Shown: positions 36,437 to 46,063, numbered from the stretch's first letter. The stretch is DNA of 64,000 nucleotides from Telluria beijingensis (GCF_030770395.1 NZ_CP132480.1:3215792-3279791); one strand, 5' to 3'. Notes: generated from the sequence alone by a model not told the origin. Numbers and translations: made by a program.

Positions 36437-37209
36437 TATCTGAACTCGAGTGCGATTACGTTTTTGCCGTTCACCGTCCGGCGCTGGCCCAGCAGGTTCA
36501 ACATGGTCCCCAACTGGTCGTCATAGCCATCGGCGGCGCTGGCCTGGCCCGAGAAGCGCAGGCGTCCATTTTGCAGTACCCCCGCGCCCGACAGCAGCAA
36601 AGCGCCACGCACGGTGCGCAGGGTCAAATCGGCCTGCGGTCCACGCCAGTCCATGATCATTTCATAACTGCCGAGCGGCTTGATGGGCGACATGCGCGAA
36701 CCCATATCGCCCATCGACAGCACGGTGCGCCCCTGCACCGTCACGGTGTTCTGCTGGCGCAGCAGGTCGAGCGTGTTCCAGGACAGCCGAATGCGGCCGC
36801 TCGGCGCCAGCGTGTTGAGCGGCGCGCCGAGGCCAGACAGCCCCTCGGCCGGCAACAATAGCTCGCCGGCATTGACCTGCCACTGCGACCAGCTGCCTTC
36901 GACCCGCACCGGATTGGCCAGCGCCTGGGGATTCTCCAGGCTCATGCTCACCTGGCCCAGCACCACCAGCGGCGACAGGGTCCACGAAAAACGCCCCGGC
37001 AACAAGGGCGTGACCGTCCCGCCCGGCCCCGGCGCGCCGCCGATGAATGCAGAGCCGCGCCAAAGCGTACCCTGCGCATCCCCCAGCGTCAATCGACCAC
37101 CGGTCTGGCGTTCGACCAGCGGACCGAGCCAGGCCGCCGGCAGGAAAGCCAGCACCGTCGCCACGATCGCCAGGATGACCAGCAGGCTCCATGAAAGTGC
37201 CCGCCTCAT
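36436..37209 (-). CDS. gspN: Type II secretion protein GspN
   Basis: 257 residues: an N-terminal membrane helix (LSWSLLVILAIVATVLAFLPAAWL) and a periplasmic beta-rich domain (GGRLTLGDAQGTLWRGSAFI, SGRIRLSWNTLDLL). GspN is an accessory T2SS protein present only in some systems. Both ends overlap neighbours: four bases with gspM and one with gspD. Confidence 0.88.
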   Translation of the reverse strand: MRRALSWSLLVILAIVATVLAFLPAAWLGPLVERQTGGRLTLGDAQGTLWRGSAFIGGAPGPGGTVTPLLPGRFSWTLSPLVVLGQVSMSLENPQALANPVRVEGSWSQWQVNAGELLLPAEGLSGLGAPLNTLAPSGRIRLSWNTLDLLRQQNTVTVQGRTVLSMGDMGSRMSPIKPLGSYEMIMDWRGPQADLTLRTVRGALLLSGAGVLQNGRLRFSGQASAADGYDDQLGTMLNLLGQRRTVNGKNVIALEFR

Positions 37210-37724
37210 GAAGCCGGCCCGCCGGCCTGGCGCAGCGTGAGCGTGGCATCGACCTGGCCCAGCGCGGTCTGGGCAGTGAATTGCGCGTCTTGCACCATCA
37301 GGCGGCTGTCGCGCCGCTGGGCGTCGAGCCAGCCCATCAGGTTGGCGAAGGAAACGTTACTGAGCTGAACTTTCGAATATTCGCCGCTCACCGACAGGGA
37401 CGCCGGATTGAGGCCGCGCGCCGACATGCTGGCGGCCAACGCCTCGCGCGTGACGGGCGTGACGGCTGTCGTTGGCTGGCCGGCGACGGCCCGGGCTTCG
37501 CCGGCCAGCGCCTCGAGCTGGGCCGCCTGCTGGCGCAGCTCGGGCAGCGAGCGGCGCAATTGCTCGCGGCCTTCGAGCGCCGGTTCGAGCAGGACGAGAT
37601 AGAACAGCGCCAGCGCGGCGACGACACCGCCGACCAGCAGGAACTTGCGCTCCTGCTCGGTGCGCGCGATCCAGTAGGCAGTGGCGCGTTCGCGCAGGCC
37701 GCTGATTTTGCCGGCGATACTCAT
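37206..37724 (-). CDS. gspM: Type II secretion protein GspM
   Basis: 172 residues from ATG 37724, which overlaps the gspL stop as ATGA. A cytoplasmic start is followed by one membrane helix (FLLVGGVVAALALFYLVLLEP), a coiled coil (REQLRRSLPELRQQAAQLEAL) and a small ferredoxin-like periplasmic domain. GspM stabilises GspL and GspE at the platform. Confidence 0.9.
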   Translation of the reverse strand: MSIAGKISGLRERATAYWIARTEQERKFLLVGGVVAALALFYLVLLEPALEGREQLRRSLPELRQQAAQLEALAGEARAVAGQPTTAVTPVTREALAASMSARGLNPASLSVSGEYSKVQLSNVSFANLMGWLDAQRRDSRLMVQDAQFTAQTALGQVDATLTLRQAGGPAS

Positions 37725-39001
37725 GGCATGACTCCCGATGGCGTGACTCCCGGTTGCGTGGCGCCCGATGGCGCGGCGCCACTGCTGCGGATCAGCCAAG
37801 TGTTCGCGTCCGGCGCTTCCAGGCTGAGATGGCGTGCCGCCAGGGCCGGACGCAGCTGGTCTGCCACGCCCGGGTTGGCGGATTCAGGTTTGACGCGCAC
37901 CGTCAGGGCGCGTTCGCGAAACTCCATTGATGCAATCGCAGGCGGCGCGCCGAGGCCGCCGACCGCTTCGCCGAAGGCGGCCGCCATCCAGGTGAATTCG
38001 TCGCCGCCCACTTCGCCGCTGCCGGCCCGGGCGCGCGCGATATTCTGCTGCATCTGCGCCACCGGATCGATCGCCGGCTGGCCCGGATAGACCGCGCGGA
38101 AGGTTTGGCTCATCTGCTGGCGCACGGCGTCGGCTTCGCGCTTCATGCCCAGCCATTCGACGTTCAGGCCGACGACGTGGACTGCCAGCGCGGCCAACGC
38201 CAGCCGGACCGGCCAGCGCCAGCGGCGCCAGTCGCGCCGCGCCACGCCGGCCGTGCCCAGGCCGGGCACCAGGTCGAGCGCCGGGCCGACCGCGCCATTG
38301 CCGTTGTTGCTGCCGCGGGCGCCGGCGATCCAGTGCGCCCAGTTGTCGCCCTCGAGGGTGACGCCGGGGCCGGCCTCGGCCAGCAGCGCCTGGTATTCGC
38401 CCAGCTGTTCGTGCTCGACGTACAGCACCAGCGGCGCATCGCCCGCCAGCGCACGCGCGGTCTGCAGGGCCACCACCGGGCTGCCGTCCAGCGCCAGGCC
38501 CAGGCCTTCGTACTGGCTCTGGCGCAGGATCAGTTCTCCCTTGCCGAAGGCGGCGCTGACGCTGCCCGGATGCAGCGGCAGGCACAGTTGCTCGGGCACG
38601 GCCACCACGGCGCGCGCACCCATCTCGAGCAGCTTGCGCACCAGCGGCTCGAGCCAGGCCTGCTGCACCACGGCCACCGGACGGCGGCCGTCGCCCATGA
38701 CGGGGCCGGCCACCAGCACGCAGTCGAGCGGGTCGCCCAGGATATATTCTTCGACCAGGGCCGGCAGCGCCGCGCGCAGGCGCGCACCGGCCAGCGGCGG
38801 GGCCTGCACCGCCAGCAGGGTGACGTCGCTGGCGGCCAGGATCAGCACCACGCGCCGGCTGGCCGCGACCGCGTCGCCCAGGTTGCGCAGCATGCCTTCG
38901 CCCTGGCGTCCGATGGCGCCGTTGTCGCCGACCAGCGCGAAACGGCACAAAGCGCCTTCGCCCTCGCTCCTGGCCGGATGCCGAATATATAGAGTAGTCA
39001 A
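37721..39001 (-). CDS. gspL: Type II secretion protein GspL
   Basis: 426 residues. The cytoplasmic actin-like domain (about 1-265) binds GspE; a membrane helix follows at about 268-290 (VRLALAALAVHVVGLNVEWL), then a periplasmic ferredoxin-like domain that pairs with GspM. The extreme C-terminus (GAAPSGATQPGVTPSGVMP) is a short run of imperfect repeats, also seen in the DNA as iterated ATGGCGTGACTCCCG-like units. Overlaps gspM by four bases. Confidence 0.9.
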   Translation of the reverse strand: MTTLYIRHPARSEGEGALCRFALVGDNGAIGRQGEGMLRNLGDAVAASRRVVLILAASDVTLLAVQAPPLAGARLRAALPALVEEYILGDPLDCVLVAGPVMGDGRRPVAVVQQAWLEPLVRKLLEMGARAVVAVPEQLCLPLHPGSVSAAFGKGELILRQSQYEGLGLALDGSPVVALQTARALAGDAPLVLYVEHEQLGEYQALLAEAGPGVTLEGDNWAHWIAGARGSNNGNGAVGPALDLVPGLGTAGVARRDWRRWRWPVRLALAALAVHVVGLNVEWLGMKREADAVRQQMSQTFRAVYPGQPAIDPVAQMQQNIARARAGSGEVGGDEFTWMAAAFGEAVGGLGAPPAIASMEFRERALTVRVKPESANPGVADQLRPALAARHLSLEAPDANTWLIRSSGAAPSGATQPGVTPSGVMP

Positions 39002-39017
39002 ACCGTCTCGCTTTCTT

Positions 39018-39992
39018 CTAGTTCTGGCGGGTCCAGATCACGTTCACGCCGCCGCGGCTGGCCAGGGAGCCTTTTTGCACCAGCGACTCGGCATCCAGCG
39101 CCGCCCGGTCGAGCCGGATGCGGCTTTGCACCAGGAAAAAGGTGCTGGTAATGTCGATCTTCGGCTGCACCTGCGAGTCTCCCTGGCACTGCAATTCGCT
39201 CGTGAACTGCCCGATGTCATTCCACGGTATCCGCTTGCGCTGTTCCACCAGCGTAGTAGCCTGCGACAGCGAGCAGCCGGGCAAGACTGCCGCCAGCACC
39301 TCGGCCGGCGCCGTATTCACATTCACCTTCGTCCCCTCCGCGGGCAACACGATCACGAACTGGCGCAGCGCCTCGACCGCCTCGGGCTTGACGCCCTGCA
39401 CCGCCAGCAGGTCGTCCACCCGCATGACCGGCATCGGCGTGCCGCGGCGCGGCGTTTGCGGGCCAGCCGCTGGATTGGCCAGGTCCACCGTCAGCGGCTG
39501 GCCGGCGGCGACGAAGTCGGCGATCGGCCGCGCCAGCCGCGCCTCCAGGCGCAGATTGGTCAGCAGCTTGGCCAGGACTTCGGTCTCCACAGGGTCACGC
39601 ACGCCGCCGCTGGCCAGGTTGTTCAGATTGTAACGCGCCATGGCGTCGAAAACCTGCCCTGACAGGGATGCGGTGAAGTTTTCTCCCTGGATGCGCTCGC
39701 GTTCGATGTACTGGTCGAGCCGGGTCTCGGCCAGCGGCGTGGCCCAGATCTGCTCGAGCGAGATGCGGTTGCCGAACGGCTGGCGCAGGATCACGCTGGC
39801 CCAGTCGAGGGCGCCGCGCTGGATCCACTTGGTCTGCAGCTGCAGGCGCTGGTTTTCCATCGAGCGCACCTGCACCTGCTGCTGCCAGAACAGGCTGGCG
39901 ACGATCGAGATCGCCAGCGTGGTCAGCAGCAGCGCGGTGACCACGGCGACGCCGCGCTGGCGGCCATGGCCGCGTTGGTAATCGCGCCGCAT
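39018..39992 (-). CDS. gspK: Type II secretion minor pseudopilin GspK
   Basis: 324 residues. Pseudopilin N-terminus with the processing site region RQRG-VAVVTALLLTTLAISIV (no Phe at +1, as usual for GspK), followed by the large alpha domain that makes GspK the longest pseudopilin; N/T-rich KVNVNTAPAEVLAAVL is characteristic. It likely caps the pseudopilus tip with GspI and GspJ. Start shares one base with the gspJ stop. Confidence 0.92.
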   Translation of the reverse strand: MRRDYQRGHGRQRGVAVVTALLLTTLAISIVASLFWQQQVQVRSMENQRLQLQTKWIQRGALDWASVILRQPFGNRISLEQIWATPLAETRLDQYIERERIQGENFTASLSGQVFDAMARYNLNNLASGGVRDPVETEVLAKLLTNLRLEARLARPIADFVAAGQPLTVDLANPAAGPQTPRRGTPMPVMRVDDLLAVQGVKPEAVEALRQFVIVLPAEGTKVNVNTAPAEVLAAVLPGCSLSQATTLVEQRKRIPWNDIGQFTSELQCQGDSQVQPKIDITSTFFLVQSRIRLDRAALDAESLVQKGSLASRGGVNVIWTRQN

Positions 39993-40657
39993 CAGGTGCC
40001 TCCCAGCAGGAAGGACTTGACCATCGGCTGGCCCAGGCCCTGCACGGTCAGCGCCACCTGCACGCCGGTCGGTTCGAGCGGGTTGACGCCAGGCTGCGGC
40101 AGGACGCCACCACCCGGCGGCGGCTGTTCGCCGGTGCCGCCGACCGCGGTCGGTTCATTACGCCAGGCATTGTTTTGCCAGCCCTGCACCTGCATCGCGT
40201 TCACGCCGACCTGCAGCACCACCGACGGAGAATTGTCGGCCGGCGCATCCGACGCCAGCGCCTGCCATAGCGCCCCGACCTGGTCCAGGTCGCGCGTGCC
40301 GGGCGATTCGCGCCGGATCAACTGGCCATTGACGACGCGGTAGCTCACCACCTGCAGGCGCGACGGTTCGTGCTCGACATACACCTTGCGCACCAGGGTC
40401 AGGCGGTCGGCGTCCCACAGCAGCGACGGCTGACCGCGCATGAGCTCGCTGCCGGCGGCGTTTTCGCAATCGTTCTGCATCTGGGCGAAGGCCAACTGCA
40501 TGCCGCGCGTGGTCTCCATTTCTTGCGTGAGCGCCACGCGCGCGCGCACGATGCCGTCCAGCCCGCGCCAGCCGAGCACGGCCACCATGGCGAGGATGCC
40601 GATCGCCACCAGCAGCTCGACCAGCGTGAAGCCCGCATGCCGCGACCCGGTGTTCAT
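39992..40657 (-). CDS. gspJ: Type II secretion minor pseudopilin GspJ
   Basis: 221 residues from ATG 40657, overlapping gspI as ATGA. Prepilin site RHAG-FTLVELLVAIGILAMVA with Phe+1 and Glu+5. The globular domain ends in a Gly/Pro-rich loop (GGTGEQPPPGGGVLPQPG) before VQVALTVQGLG. Tip-complex partner of GspI and GspK. Confidence 0.92.
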   Translation of the reverse strand: MNTGSRHAGFTLVELLVAIGILAMVAVLGWRGLDGIVRARVALTQEMETTRGMQLAFAQMQNDCENAAGSELMRGQPSLLWDADRLTLVRKVYVEHEPSRLQVVSYRVVNGQLIRRESPGTRDLDQVGALWQALASDAPADNSPSVVLQVGVNAMQVQGWQNNAWRNEPTAVGGTGEQPPPGGGVLPQPGVNPLEPTGVQVALTVQGLGQPMVKSFLLGGT

Positions 40658-41058
40658 AGCGAGTAAGGCCTCAGGACCAGTTGGATGAGTTTGACAATCC
40701 GGCGGCCGGGATTGTCGGCATCGAACACCGACACTTCGATCCTGCGCAACAGCGGATTGGGACTGGTCAGCACTTCTTCTTCGCACATCAGGTTCAGGTC
40801 GCCTTGCGGGCAGGGAAAGCTGCGCTTGCCGATCTCGGGGAATTCGCGTCCCAGGCGGATCTGCACCAGCCGGTTCTCGGCCGACCAGGTCGCCATCATC
40901 GAGGCGCGCAGGCCGGCGCTATTGGACGTGAGGCTGCCCACCGCGCGCAGGCCGGCGGCCAGCGCGGTGCCGACGATGACCAGCGCCACCAGCACTTCGA
41001 GCAGGGTGAATCCAGCGGGTTGGCGACAAGGGCGGCGACGGAACATGGCGTGCTTCAT
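40654..41058 (-). CDS. gspI: Type II secretion minor pseudopilin GspI
   Basis: 134 residues from ATG 41058 (ATGA overlap with gspH). Prepilin site RQPAG-FTLLEVLVALVIVGTALAA, then the short GspI globular domain (SAENRLVQIRLGREFP). The frame stays open upstream, but that part overlaps gspH and is not used. Confidence 0.92.
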   Translation of the reverse strand: MKHAMFRRRPCRQPAGFTLLEVLVALVIVGTALAAGLRAVGSLTSNSAGLRASMMATWSAENRLVQIRLGREFPEIGKRSFPCPQGDLNLMCEEEVLTSPNPLLRRIEVSVFDADNPGRRIVKLIQLVLRPYSL

Positions 41059-41534
41059 TCGACGGTAAAGTGGCCGACGCCGTCGGCCCGGATCGCGACC
41101 GCATTGGCGCCCGATGCGAGCGTCAGCACGAAGGGCCGGTCGACCGGCTCGCGCCCGAAGGTGATGCGCAGCATGTCCGGGCCGCTCGTGCCGGAGGGCT
41201 CGAGCACCAGGCGCAGCGGCGGATTCTTGAAGCTGCGCTCGCGCAGCAGGTCGTCGCGCGTGACCGGCACCCAGCCGGTGTCGCCGCGCACCATGAAGCG
41301 GTAGCGCTCGCCGTTGGCCTCGAACGCGACCAGGCGGTTGCGCACGATGGCTTCGTCGCGCGCCAGCTGCAGCAGCAGCGCGATGCGCTTGGCCTCGTTT
41401 TCCAGGTCCTGGCGCGGGCTCGGGATCGCGTTCAGCGTGGCCAGGCCCAGCGTGATGCCGATGATGACCAACACGACCAGCAGCTCCACCAGGGTGAAGC
41501 CGAGGGAAGAGCGCCGTGCGCGCCAGGCCGGCAT
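41055..41534 (-). CDS. gspH: Type II secretion minor pseudopilin GspH
   Basis: 159 residues. Prepilin site SSLG-FTLVELLVVLVIIGITLGL, then RIALLLQLARDEAIVRNRLV typical of the GspH domain. Six bases separate it from the gspG stop; it overlaps gspI by four. Confidence 0.92.
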   Translation of the reverse strand: MPAWRARRSSLGFTLVELLVVLVIIGITLGLATLNAIPSPRQDLENEAKRIALLLQLARDEAIVRNRLVAFEANGERYRFMVRGDTGWVPVTRDDLLRERSFKNPPLRLVLEPSGTSGPDMLRITFGREPVDRPFVLTLASGANAVAIRADGVGHFTVE

Positions 41535-41540
41535 AAAAAC

Positions 41541-41978
41541 TTAGTGCCAGGAACCGACGTCGGCGTCCTCGCCGGCTCCGCCCGGCTGGCCGTCGGCGCC
41601 GTAGGAGAACACGTCGATCTCGCCTTTCACGCCAGGCGACAGGTATTGGTAGGCATTGCCCCACGGATCTTTCGGCAGCTTCTCGATATAGCCGCCTTCT
41701 TTCCAGCCGTTGGCGGCCGGGCCCGAGGTTGGCTTGGCGATCAGCGCGTTCAGGCCCTGCTCGGTGGTTGGATAGCGCTGGTTGTCGAGTTTATACAGCT
41801 TGAGGGCCTGCATCATGGTGGCGATGTCGACCTTGGCGGCGGTGATGCGCGACTCGCCGGTGCGGCCCAGCAATTTAGGCACGACCAGGGCGCCGAGGAT
41901 GCCGATGATGACCACGACCACCATGATCTCGACCAGGGTGAAGCCGCGGGCGCGACGTTGTGTGCGTTGGAAATTCAT
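41541..41978 (-). CDS. gspG: Type II secretion major pseudopilin GspG
   Basis: 145 residues from ATG 41978; upstream in-frame codons are not pilin-like. Prepilin site RRARG-FTLVEIMVVVVIIGILGALV, then the diagnostic QALKLYKLDNQRYPTTEQGL and DPWGNAYQYLSPG. First gene of the operon; 195 bp separate it from moeB upstream, with TATACT on the minus strand at 42019-42024 as a possible -10. The operon has no gspO prepilin peptidase, so a shared PilD elsewhere must process these pilins. Confidence 0.95.
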   Translation of the reverse strand: MNFQRTQRRARGFTLVEIMVVVVIIGILGALVVPKLLGRTGESRITAAKVDIATMMQALKLYKLDNQRYPTTEQGLNALIAKPTSGPAANGWKEGGYIEKLPKDPWGNAYQYLSPGVKGEIDVFSYGADGQPGGAGEDADVGSWH

Positions 41979-42173
41979 ATGCAGTGTGAGTAGGCTGGTG
42001 AATCGGTCAAACCGGGACAGTATAAGTCCGAAATATGACAGGACCATACTGTGGATGAAACTCGGTACAAAAGCATGAAACCCGCGTACATCGTTACCGG
42101 CGGCAGGTGTGCAATTGTAAGCTACCTAAGCCCGTCATGACACGTTGGATCCGGCCCTTTAAGGCGGTCCTCA

Positions 42174-42944
42174 TCAAACCGCGTCCGGCTTGCCGCCACG
42201 CACCGCGCACACCGGGCAGCCGGCATTGCGCGCGACCTTGACTGCAGTCCATTCCATGTACTTCCCGTCCAGCATCAGCAGGCGGCCGGCCAGCGGTCGG
42301 CCCACGCCCGCAATCAATTTCATCGCTTCGGCGGCCTGGACCGCGCCGACGATGCCGACCAGCGGCGCGAACACCCCCATAGTGCTGCAGGCAACGTCTT
42401 CGAAGCCGCTGTCTTCGGGGAACAGGCAAGCATAGCACGGCGCCTCCGCCCGGCGCGGGTCAAACACGGACAGCTGGCCGTCGAAGCGGATCGCGGCGCC
42501 CGACACCAGCGGCACGCCGGCGGCCACGCAGGCGCGGTTGACGGCGTGGCGGGTGGCGAAGTTGTCGCTGCAGTCGAGCACGACGCTGGCGCTGCGGGCC
42601 AGTTCGAGCAGGCGTTCGGGGCCGGCGCGCTCGGCCAGGGCCACGATCTCGACCTCGGGGTTGATGGCCAGCAGGGCCGCGCGGCCGGACTCGACCTTGG
42701 GCTGGCCGATGCGGTCGGTCGTGTGCATGACCTGGCGCTGCAGATTGGTCAGGTCGACCGTGTCGTCGTCGACCAGGGTGATACGGCCGATGCCGCCGGA
42801 GGCCAGGTACAGCGCGGCCGGCGAGCCGAGGCCGCCGGCGCCGACGATCACGGCATGGGCGTCCAGCAGGCGTTGCTGGCCTTCGATGCCGATATCGTCG
42901 AGCAGGATGTGGCGCGAGTAGCGCAGGAGTTGGTTGTCGTTCAT
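42174..42944 (-). CDS. moeB: MoeB/ThiF-family adenylyltransferase
   Basis: 256 residues. Activates the C-terminal Gly-Gly of a small sulfur carrier (MoaD or ThiS) by adenylation. ATP-binding VIVGAGGLGSPAALYLASGG (33-52), DLTNLQRQV, and a four-Cys zinc site (C170, C173, C243, C246). MoeB and ThiF cannot be separated by eye; no rhodanese domain is fused. Last gene in the gpmA-envC-ctpA-moeB order. Confidence 0.88.
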   Translation of the reverse strand: MNDNQLLRYSRHILLDDIGIEGQQRLLDAHAVIVGAGGLGSPAALYLASGGIGRITLVDDDTVDLTNLQRQVMHTTDRIGQPKVESGRAALLAINPEVEIVALAERAGPERLLELARSASVVLDCSDNFATRHAVNRACVAAGVPLVSGAAIRFDGQLSVFDPRRAEAPCYACLFPEDSGFEDVACSTMGVFAPLVGIVGAVQAAEAMKLIAGVGRPLAGRLLMLDGKYMEWTAVKVARNAGCPVCAVRGGKPDAV

Positions 42945-42971
42945 CGTGTCAGGCCGCGGGGGTGCGGGCGA

Positions 42972-43085
42972 ACTTGGGTTCCCGCCTTCGCGGGAACGAC
43001 GTTGTTTGGAGGTGAGGGACTCGTTGCGGTACGACTTCGGCTACGTCCCTTCGCACGTCGTTCCCGCGCAGGCGGGAACCCAAGT
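42972..43085. repeat. Long inverted-repeat element, copy B
   Basis: Arms 42972-43001 and 43056-43085 (30 bp each, one arm has CTTC where the other has the complement of CTGC) around a 54-bp spacer. Same family as 11498-11610. It lies between ctpA and moeB on the same strand. Confidence 0.82.
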
Positions 43086-43106
43086 ACACCCCGCATCACC
43101 CCAATA

Positions 43107-44579
43107 TCATTTCTTCGGCGGCGCCTTCAACTCAGGCAATTTATGCTCCGCCCCCGGCAATGGCGCCGGCGCCGGCTTGTCTTCGTCCGGCACGCCCTTG
43201 GCCAGTTGCACCGGCATGCCCTTGAAATGGTTGAGCGCCTGGGCCAGCTGGAAATCGTCCTTGCCGCCGAACTCGATCGCCTTGCGGTCCTTCAGCAGGG
43301 CCAGCGCGCGCTGCTGCTCTGTCAGGCTGGCCTGCTTGTCCTTGGCCGGCGCTTCTTTCTTCTCGCCCTCGGCCGCCAGGTGGCGCTGCAGGTCGGCCTC
43401 GCGCACGCGCAAGGCGTTCAGCAGGTCGCCCTCGGCCGACTCGTCCACCCGCAGGTCGGGCTCGATGCCGGTGGCCTGGATCGGCCGGCCCTTCGGCGTG
43501 TAATAGCGCGCCGTGGTCAGCTTGATCGCGGTGTCTTCCGACAACTGGCGCAAGGTCTGCACCGAACCCTTGCCGAAGGTGCGGCTGCCCATCACGATTG
43601 CGCGCTGGTAATCCTGCAGCGCGCCGGCGACGATTTCGGAGGCCGATGCCGAGCCGCCATTGACCAGCACCACCATCGGCACCGATTTGAGGCCAGCCGG
43701 CAAGCCGGCCAGCGGGTCGCCGCGCTGGGCATAGAACTCCCGCCGGCCATAGAAGGCCTGGTTCGAATCCGCCACCTGCCCCTTGGTACTGACGATCACC
43801 TGGTCCGGCTGCGGCAGGAAGGCCGCCGACACGCCGATCGCCCCCGGCAGCAGGCCGCCCGGGTCGTTGCGCAGGTCGAGCACCAGGCCCTTGATGTCGG
43901 CCTGTTCGGCGTACAGTTCCTTGGTCTTCCTGGCCAGCTCGTCCAGGGTGTTTTCCTGGAACTGGCTGATGCGCAGCCAGGCATAACCGGGCTCGACCAT
44001 TTTCGCCTTGACGCTGACCACCTTGATTTCCTGGCGGTCGATCGGCACCACCCAGGGCTTGTCTTCGCCGGGGCGGGCGATGGTCAACGTGACCTTGCTG
44101 CCGACCTTGCCGCGCATGCGCTTGATCGCATCGTCGGACGACATATTGCGCACCGGCACATTGTCGATGCGGGTGATCAGGTCGCCCGGCTTGATGCCGG
44201 CCTTGAAGGCGGGCGTGTCCTCGATCGGCGACACGACCTTGATATAGCCATCCTCGTTCGAGATCTCGACACCGACCCCGACGAACTTGCCCTGCACCGC
44301 CTCGCGCATGTCGCGGAAGGCTTTCTGGTCGAGGTAGACCGAGTGCGGGTCGAGCGAGGCGACCATGCCGCCGATCGCTTCGGACAGCAGTTTCTTATCC
44401 TCGACCGGCTCGACGTAGTCGGTCTTGATCAGGCCATAGACGTCGGCCAGCTGACGCAACTCGTCGAGCGGCAGCGGGGCGCCGGTTTTCTGCGCATGGG
44501 CCGATAGCTGGAACGATGCCGCCACGCCCACCAGGACGCCCACGCCGACCAGTCCGAAATGCCTTGCTTTCATGCCCAT
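43107..44579 (-). CDS. Carboxy-terminal processing protease, S41 family
   Basis: 490 residues with an N-terminal export signal (FGLVGVGVLVGVAASFQLSAHA), a PDZ domain at about 98-180 (VGVGVEISNEDGYIKVVSPI, AGIKPGDLITRID) and the S41 catalytic core with Ser312 (NGGSASASEI) and Lys337 (TFGKGSVQT), the 25-residue spacing of this family. The C-terminal about 100 residues are Lys/Pro-rich. It cleaves C-termini of periplasmic proteins. Lies between envC and moeB. Confidence 0.93.
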   Translation of the reverse strand: MGMKARHFGLVGVGVLVGVAASFQLSAHAQKTGAPLPLDELRQLADVYGLIKTDYVEPVEDKKLLSEAIGGMVASLDPHSVYLDQKAFRDMREAVQGKFVGVGVEISNEDGYIKVVSPIEDTPAFKAGIKPGDLITRIDNVPVRNMSSDDAIKRMRGKVGSKVTLTIARPGEDKPWVVPIDRQEIKVVSVKAKMVEPGYAWLRISQFQENTLDELARKTKELYAEQADIKGLVLDLRNDPGGLLPGAIGVSAAFLPQPDQVIVSTKGQVADSNQAFYGRREFYAQRGDPLAGLPAGLKSVPMVVLVNGGSASASEIVAGALQDYQRAIVMGSRTFGKGSVQTLRQLSEDTAIKLTTARYYTPKGRPIQATGIEPDLRVDESAEGDLLNALRVREADLQRHLAAEGEKKEAPAKDKQASLTEQQRALALLKDRKAIEFGGKDDFQLAQALNHFKGMPVQLAKGVPDEDKPAPAPLPGAEHKLPELKAPPKK

Positions 44580-44590
44580 GTTGTACCTTG

Positions 44591-46060
44591 TTAGAACCTG
44601 ACCCAGCCCGCCGGATCGATGGCCTTGCCGCGATGCCTGAGCTCAAAGTATAGCCCCGATTCCTCGTTGCCACCGGTATTGCCTGCACTGGCCACCGCCT
44701 CGCCGGCGCGCACGCTGTCGCCGGGGCGCTTGAGCAGCGACTGGTTATTGCCGTAGATCGACAGGTAGCCGTCGCCGTGGTCGACGATGATCAGGTTGCC
44801 GAAGCCGCGCATCCAGTCCGCGTGCACCACCCGGCCCGGGGCCACGGCGCGCACCTCGGACCCTTCGGCGGCCTTGATGAAATTGCCCTTCCAGGTCGGG
44901 CCGTCGCCGCGCCGGCCGCCGAAGCGGGCCACCACGCTGCCGTTGACCGGGCTGGCCATGCGGCCCTTGAGCGAAGCGAACGAGCCGCTGGCGGCGGCCG
45001 GCCCCAGGATCGGCGGCGGCGGTTCGCTCGGACCGGGATCTTCCTGCTCCGGCTCCTGGGCCAGGATCGGCGCTTCCTTGATCGGCTCGGGCATCGGCTT
45101 GGGCTTGGCGCCCGGCTTTGCGTTCTCGCGCGCGATGCGCTCGCGCTCGCGGTCGCGCTCGGCCTTTTCAGCGGCGGCCTTGGCGCGCGCCGCCGCCAGG
45201 GCCTTCGCTTTCGCCTCGGCCGCGGCCTTCGCTTTCGCACGCTGCGCGGCCAGGGCCGCCTGGCGCTTGCGCTCGGCCTCTTCCTGCTCGCGGATCAGGC
45301 GCTCGAGACGGGTGACCAGGCCCGACATGCGTTCTTCGTCGCGCTCCAGGCGGTCAGCCTGCTTGCGCTGGTCGGCCAGGCGGCTCGACAGGTTATCGAG
45401 CAGCGCGGCGCGCTTGGCTTTTTCCTTCTCCAGCAGCGCCTTCTGGTCGAGCTGCTCCTGGGCGATTTCTTCCAGCTCTTGCTGGGCATTCTCGACCTGG
45501 TCGCGGTTAGCCTCGATCTGGACCAGGTTGCCGCGCAGCGAGCCCAGCAGGCGCGCCTGCGCCTGCGAGACATAGGCCATCAGCTGCAGGTCGCGGCTGA
45601 TGCGGTTCGGATTGTCGCCGGACAGCAGCAGCTTGATCCGGTCTTCGTTGCCAGCCACATAGTTTTCGCGCAACAGCTTGGCCAGCTGCTTTTGCTGGGC
45701 GGCGATGGTCTGGTTCAGCTGTTCCTGCTGCGCGGCCAGGTCCTGCAGGCGCGTATTGGTGGCGCCCTGCTCTTCCTGCAGGTCGCGCAGCGCCCGGTTG
45801 GCGTCCGAAATGGCGGCCTCGGACTCGGCCAGCGTATCGGCCGCGTCTTCCTTGGCGCTTTCGGTCTGGCTGATGTCGCGCTTGATCGCCGCCAGCTTTT
45901 GCTGGATGCCGGCGCGCTGCTTCTCGGCCGTCGCCTTCTGGCGGCTGCGCTCGGTCTGGCGCTGGGCCCAGGCATCCGTTGCAAACGCGCCGGACAGCGC
46001 GACCGCCAGCAGCGTACCCAGGAGTACGCTGCCGGTTCCCTTCATGGATGGCAAACGCAA
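44591..46060 (-). CDS. EnvC-type murein hydrolase activator (degenerate LytM)
   Basis: 489 residues: signal peptide (VLLGTLLAVALSGAFATDAWA), long coiled coil (about 35-270) with an Ala/Lys-rich helical run (KAKAAAEAKAKALAAARAK), Pro-rich linker, and a C-terminal M23/LytM fold (about 375-489). The zinc ligands are missing: the HxxxD site reads PTWKGNFIKA and the HxH site reads LYFELRHRGK, so it should activate amidases rather than cut. E. coli EnvC works with FtsEX at division. A later start at 46045 is possible. Confidence 0.9.
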   Translation of the reverse strand: MRLPSMKGTGSVLLGTLLAVALSGAFATDAWAQRQTERSRQKATAEKQRAGIQQKLAAIKRDISQTESAKEDAADTLAESEAAISDANRALRDLQEEQGATNTRLQDLAAQQEQLNQTIAAQQKQLAKLLRENYVAGNEDRIKLLLSGDNPNRISRDLQLMAYVSQAQARLLGSLRGNLVQIEANRDQVENAQQELEEIAQEQLDQKALLEKEKAKRAALLDNLSSRLADQRKQADRLERDEERMSGLVTRLERLIREQEEAERKRQAALAAQRAKAKAAAEAKAKALAAARAKAAAEKAERDRERERIARENAKPGAKPKPMPEPIKEAPILAQEPEQEDPGPSEPPPPILGPAAASGSFASLKGRMASPVNGSVVARFGGRRGDGPTWKGNFIKAAEGSEVRAVAPGRVVHADWMRGFGNLIIVDHGDGYLSIYGNNQSLLKRPGDSVRAGEAVASAGNTGGNEESGLYFELRHRGKAIDPAGWVRF

Positions 46061-46063
46061 GAC

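Noticed and set aside
31794..36526. Two plus-strand frames of more than 800 codons opposite gspF, gspE and gspD
   Set aside because: They are His/Arg/Gln/Ala-rich mirror frames produced by third-position GC bias; the minus-strand T2SS genes have all the family motifs.
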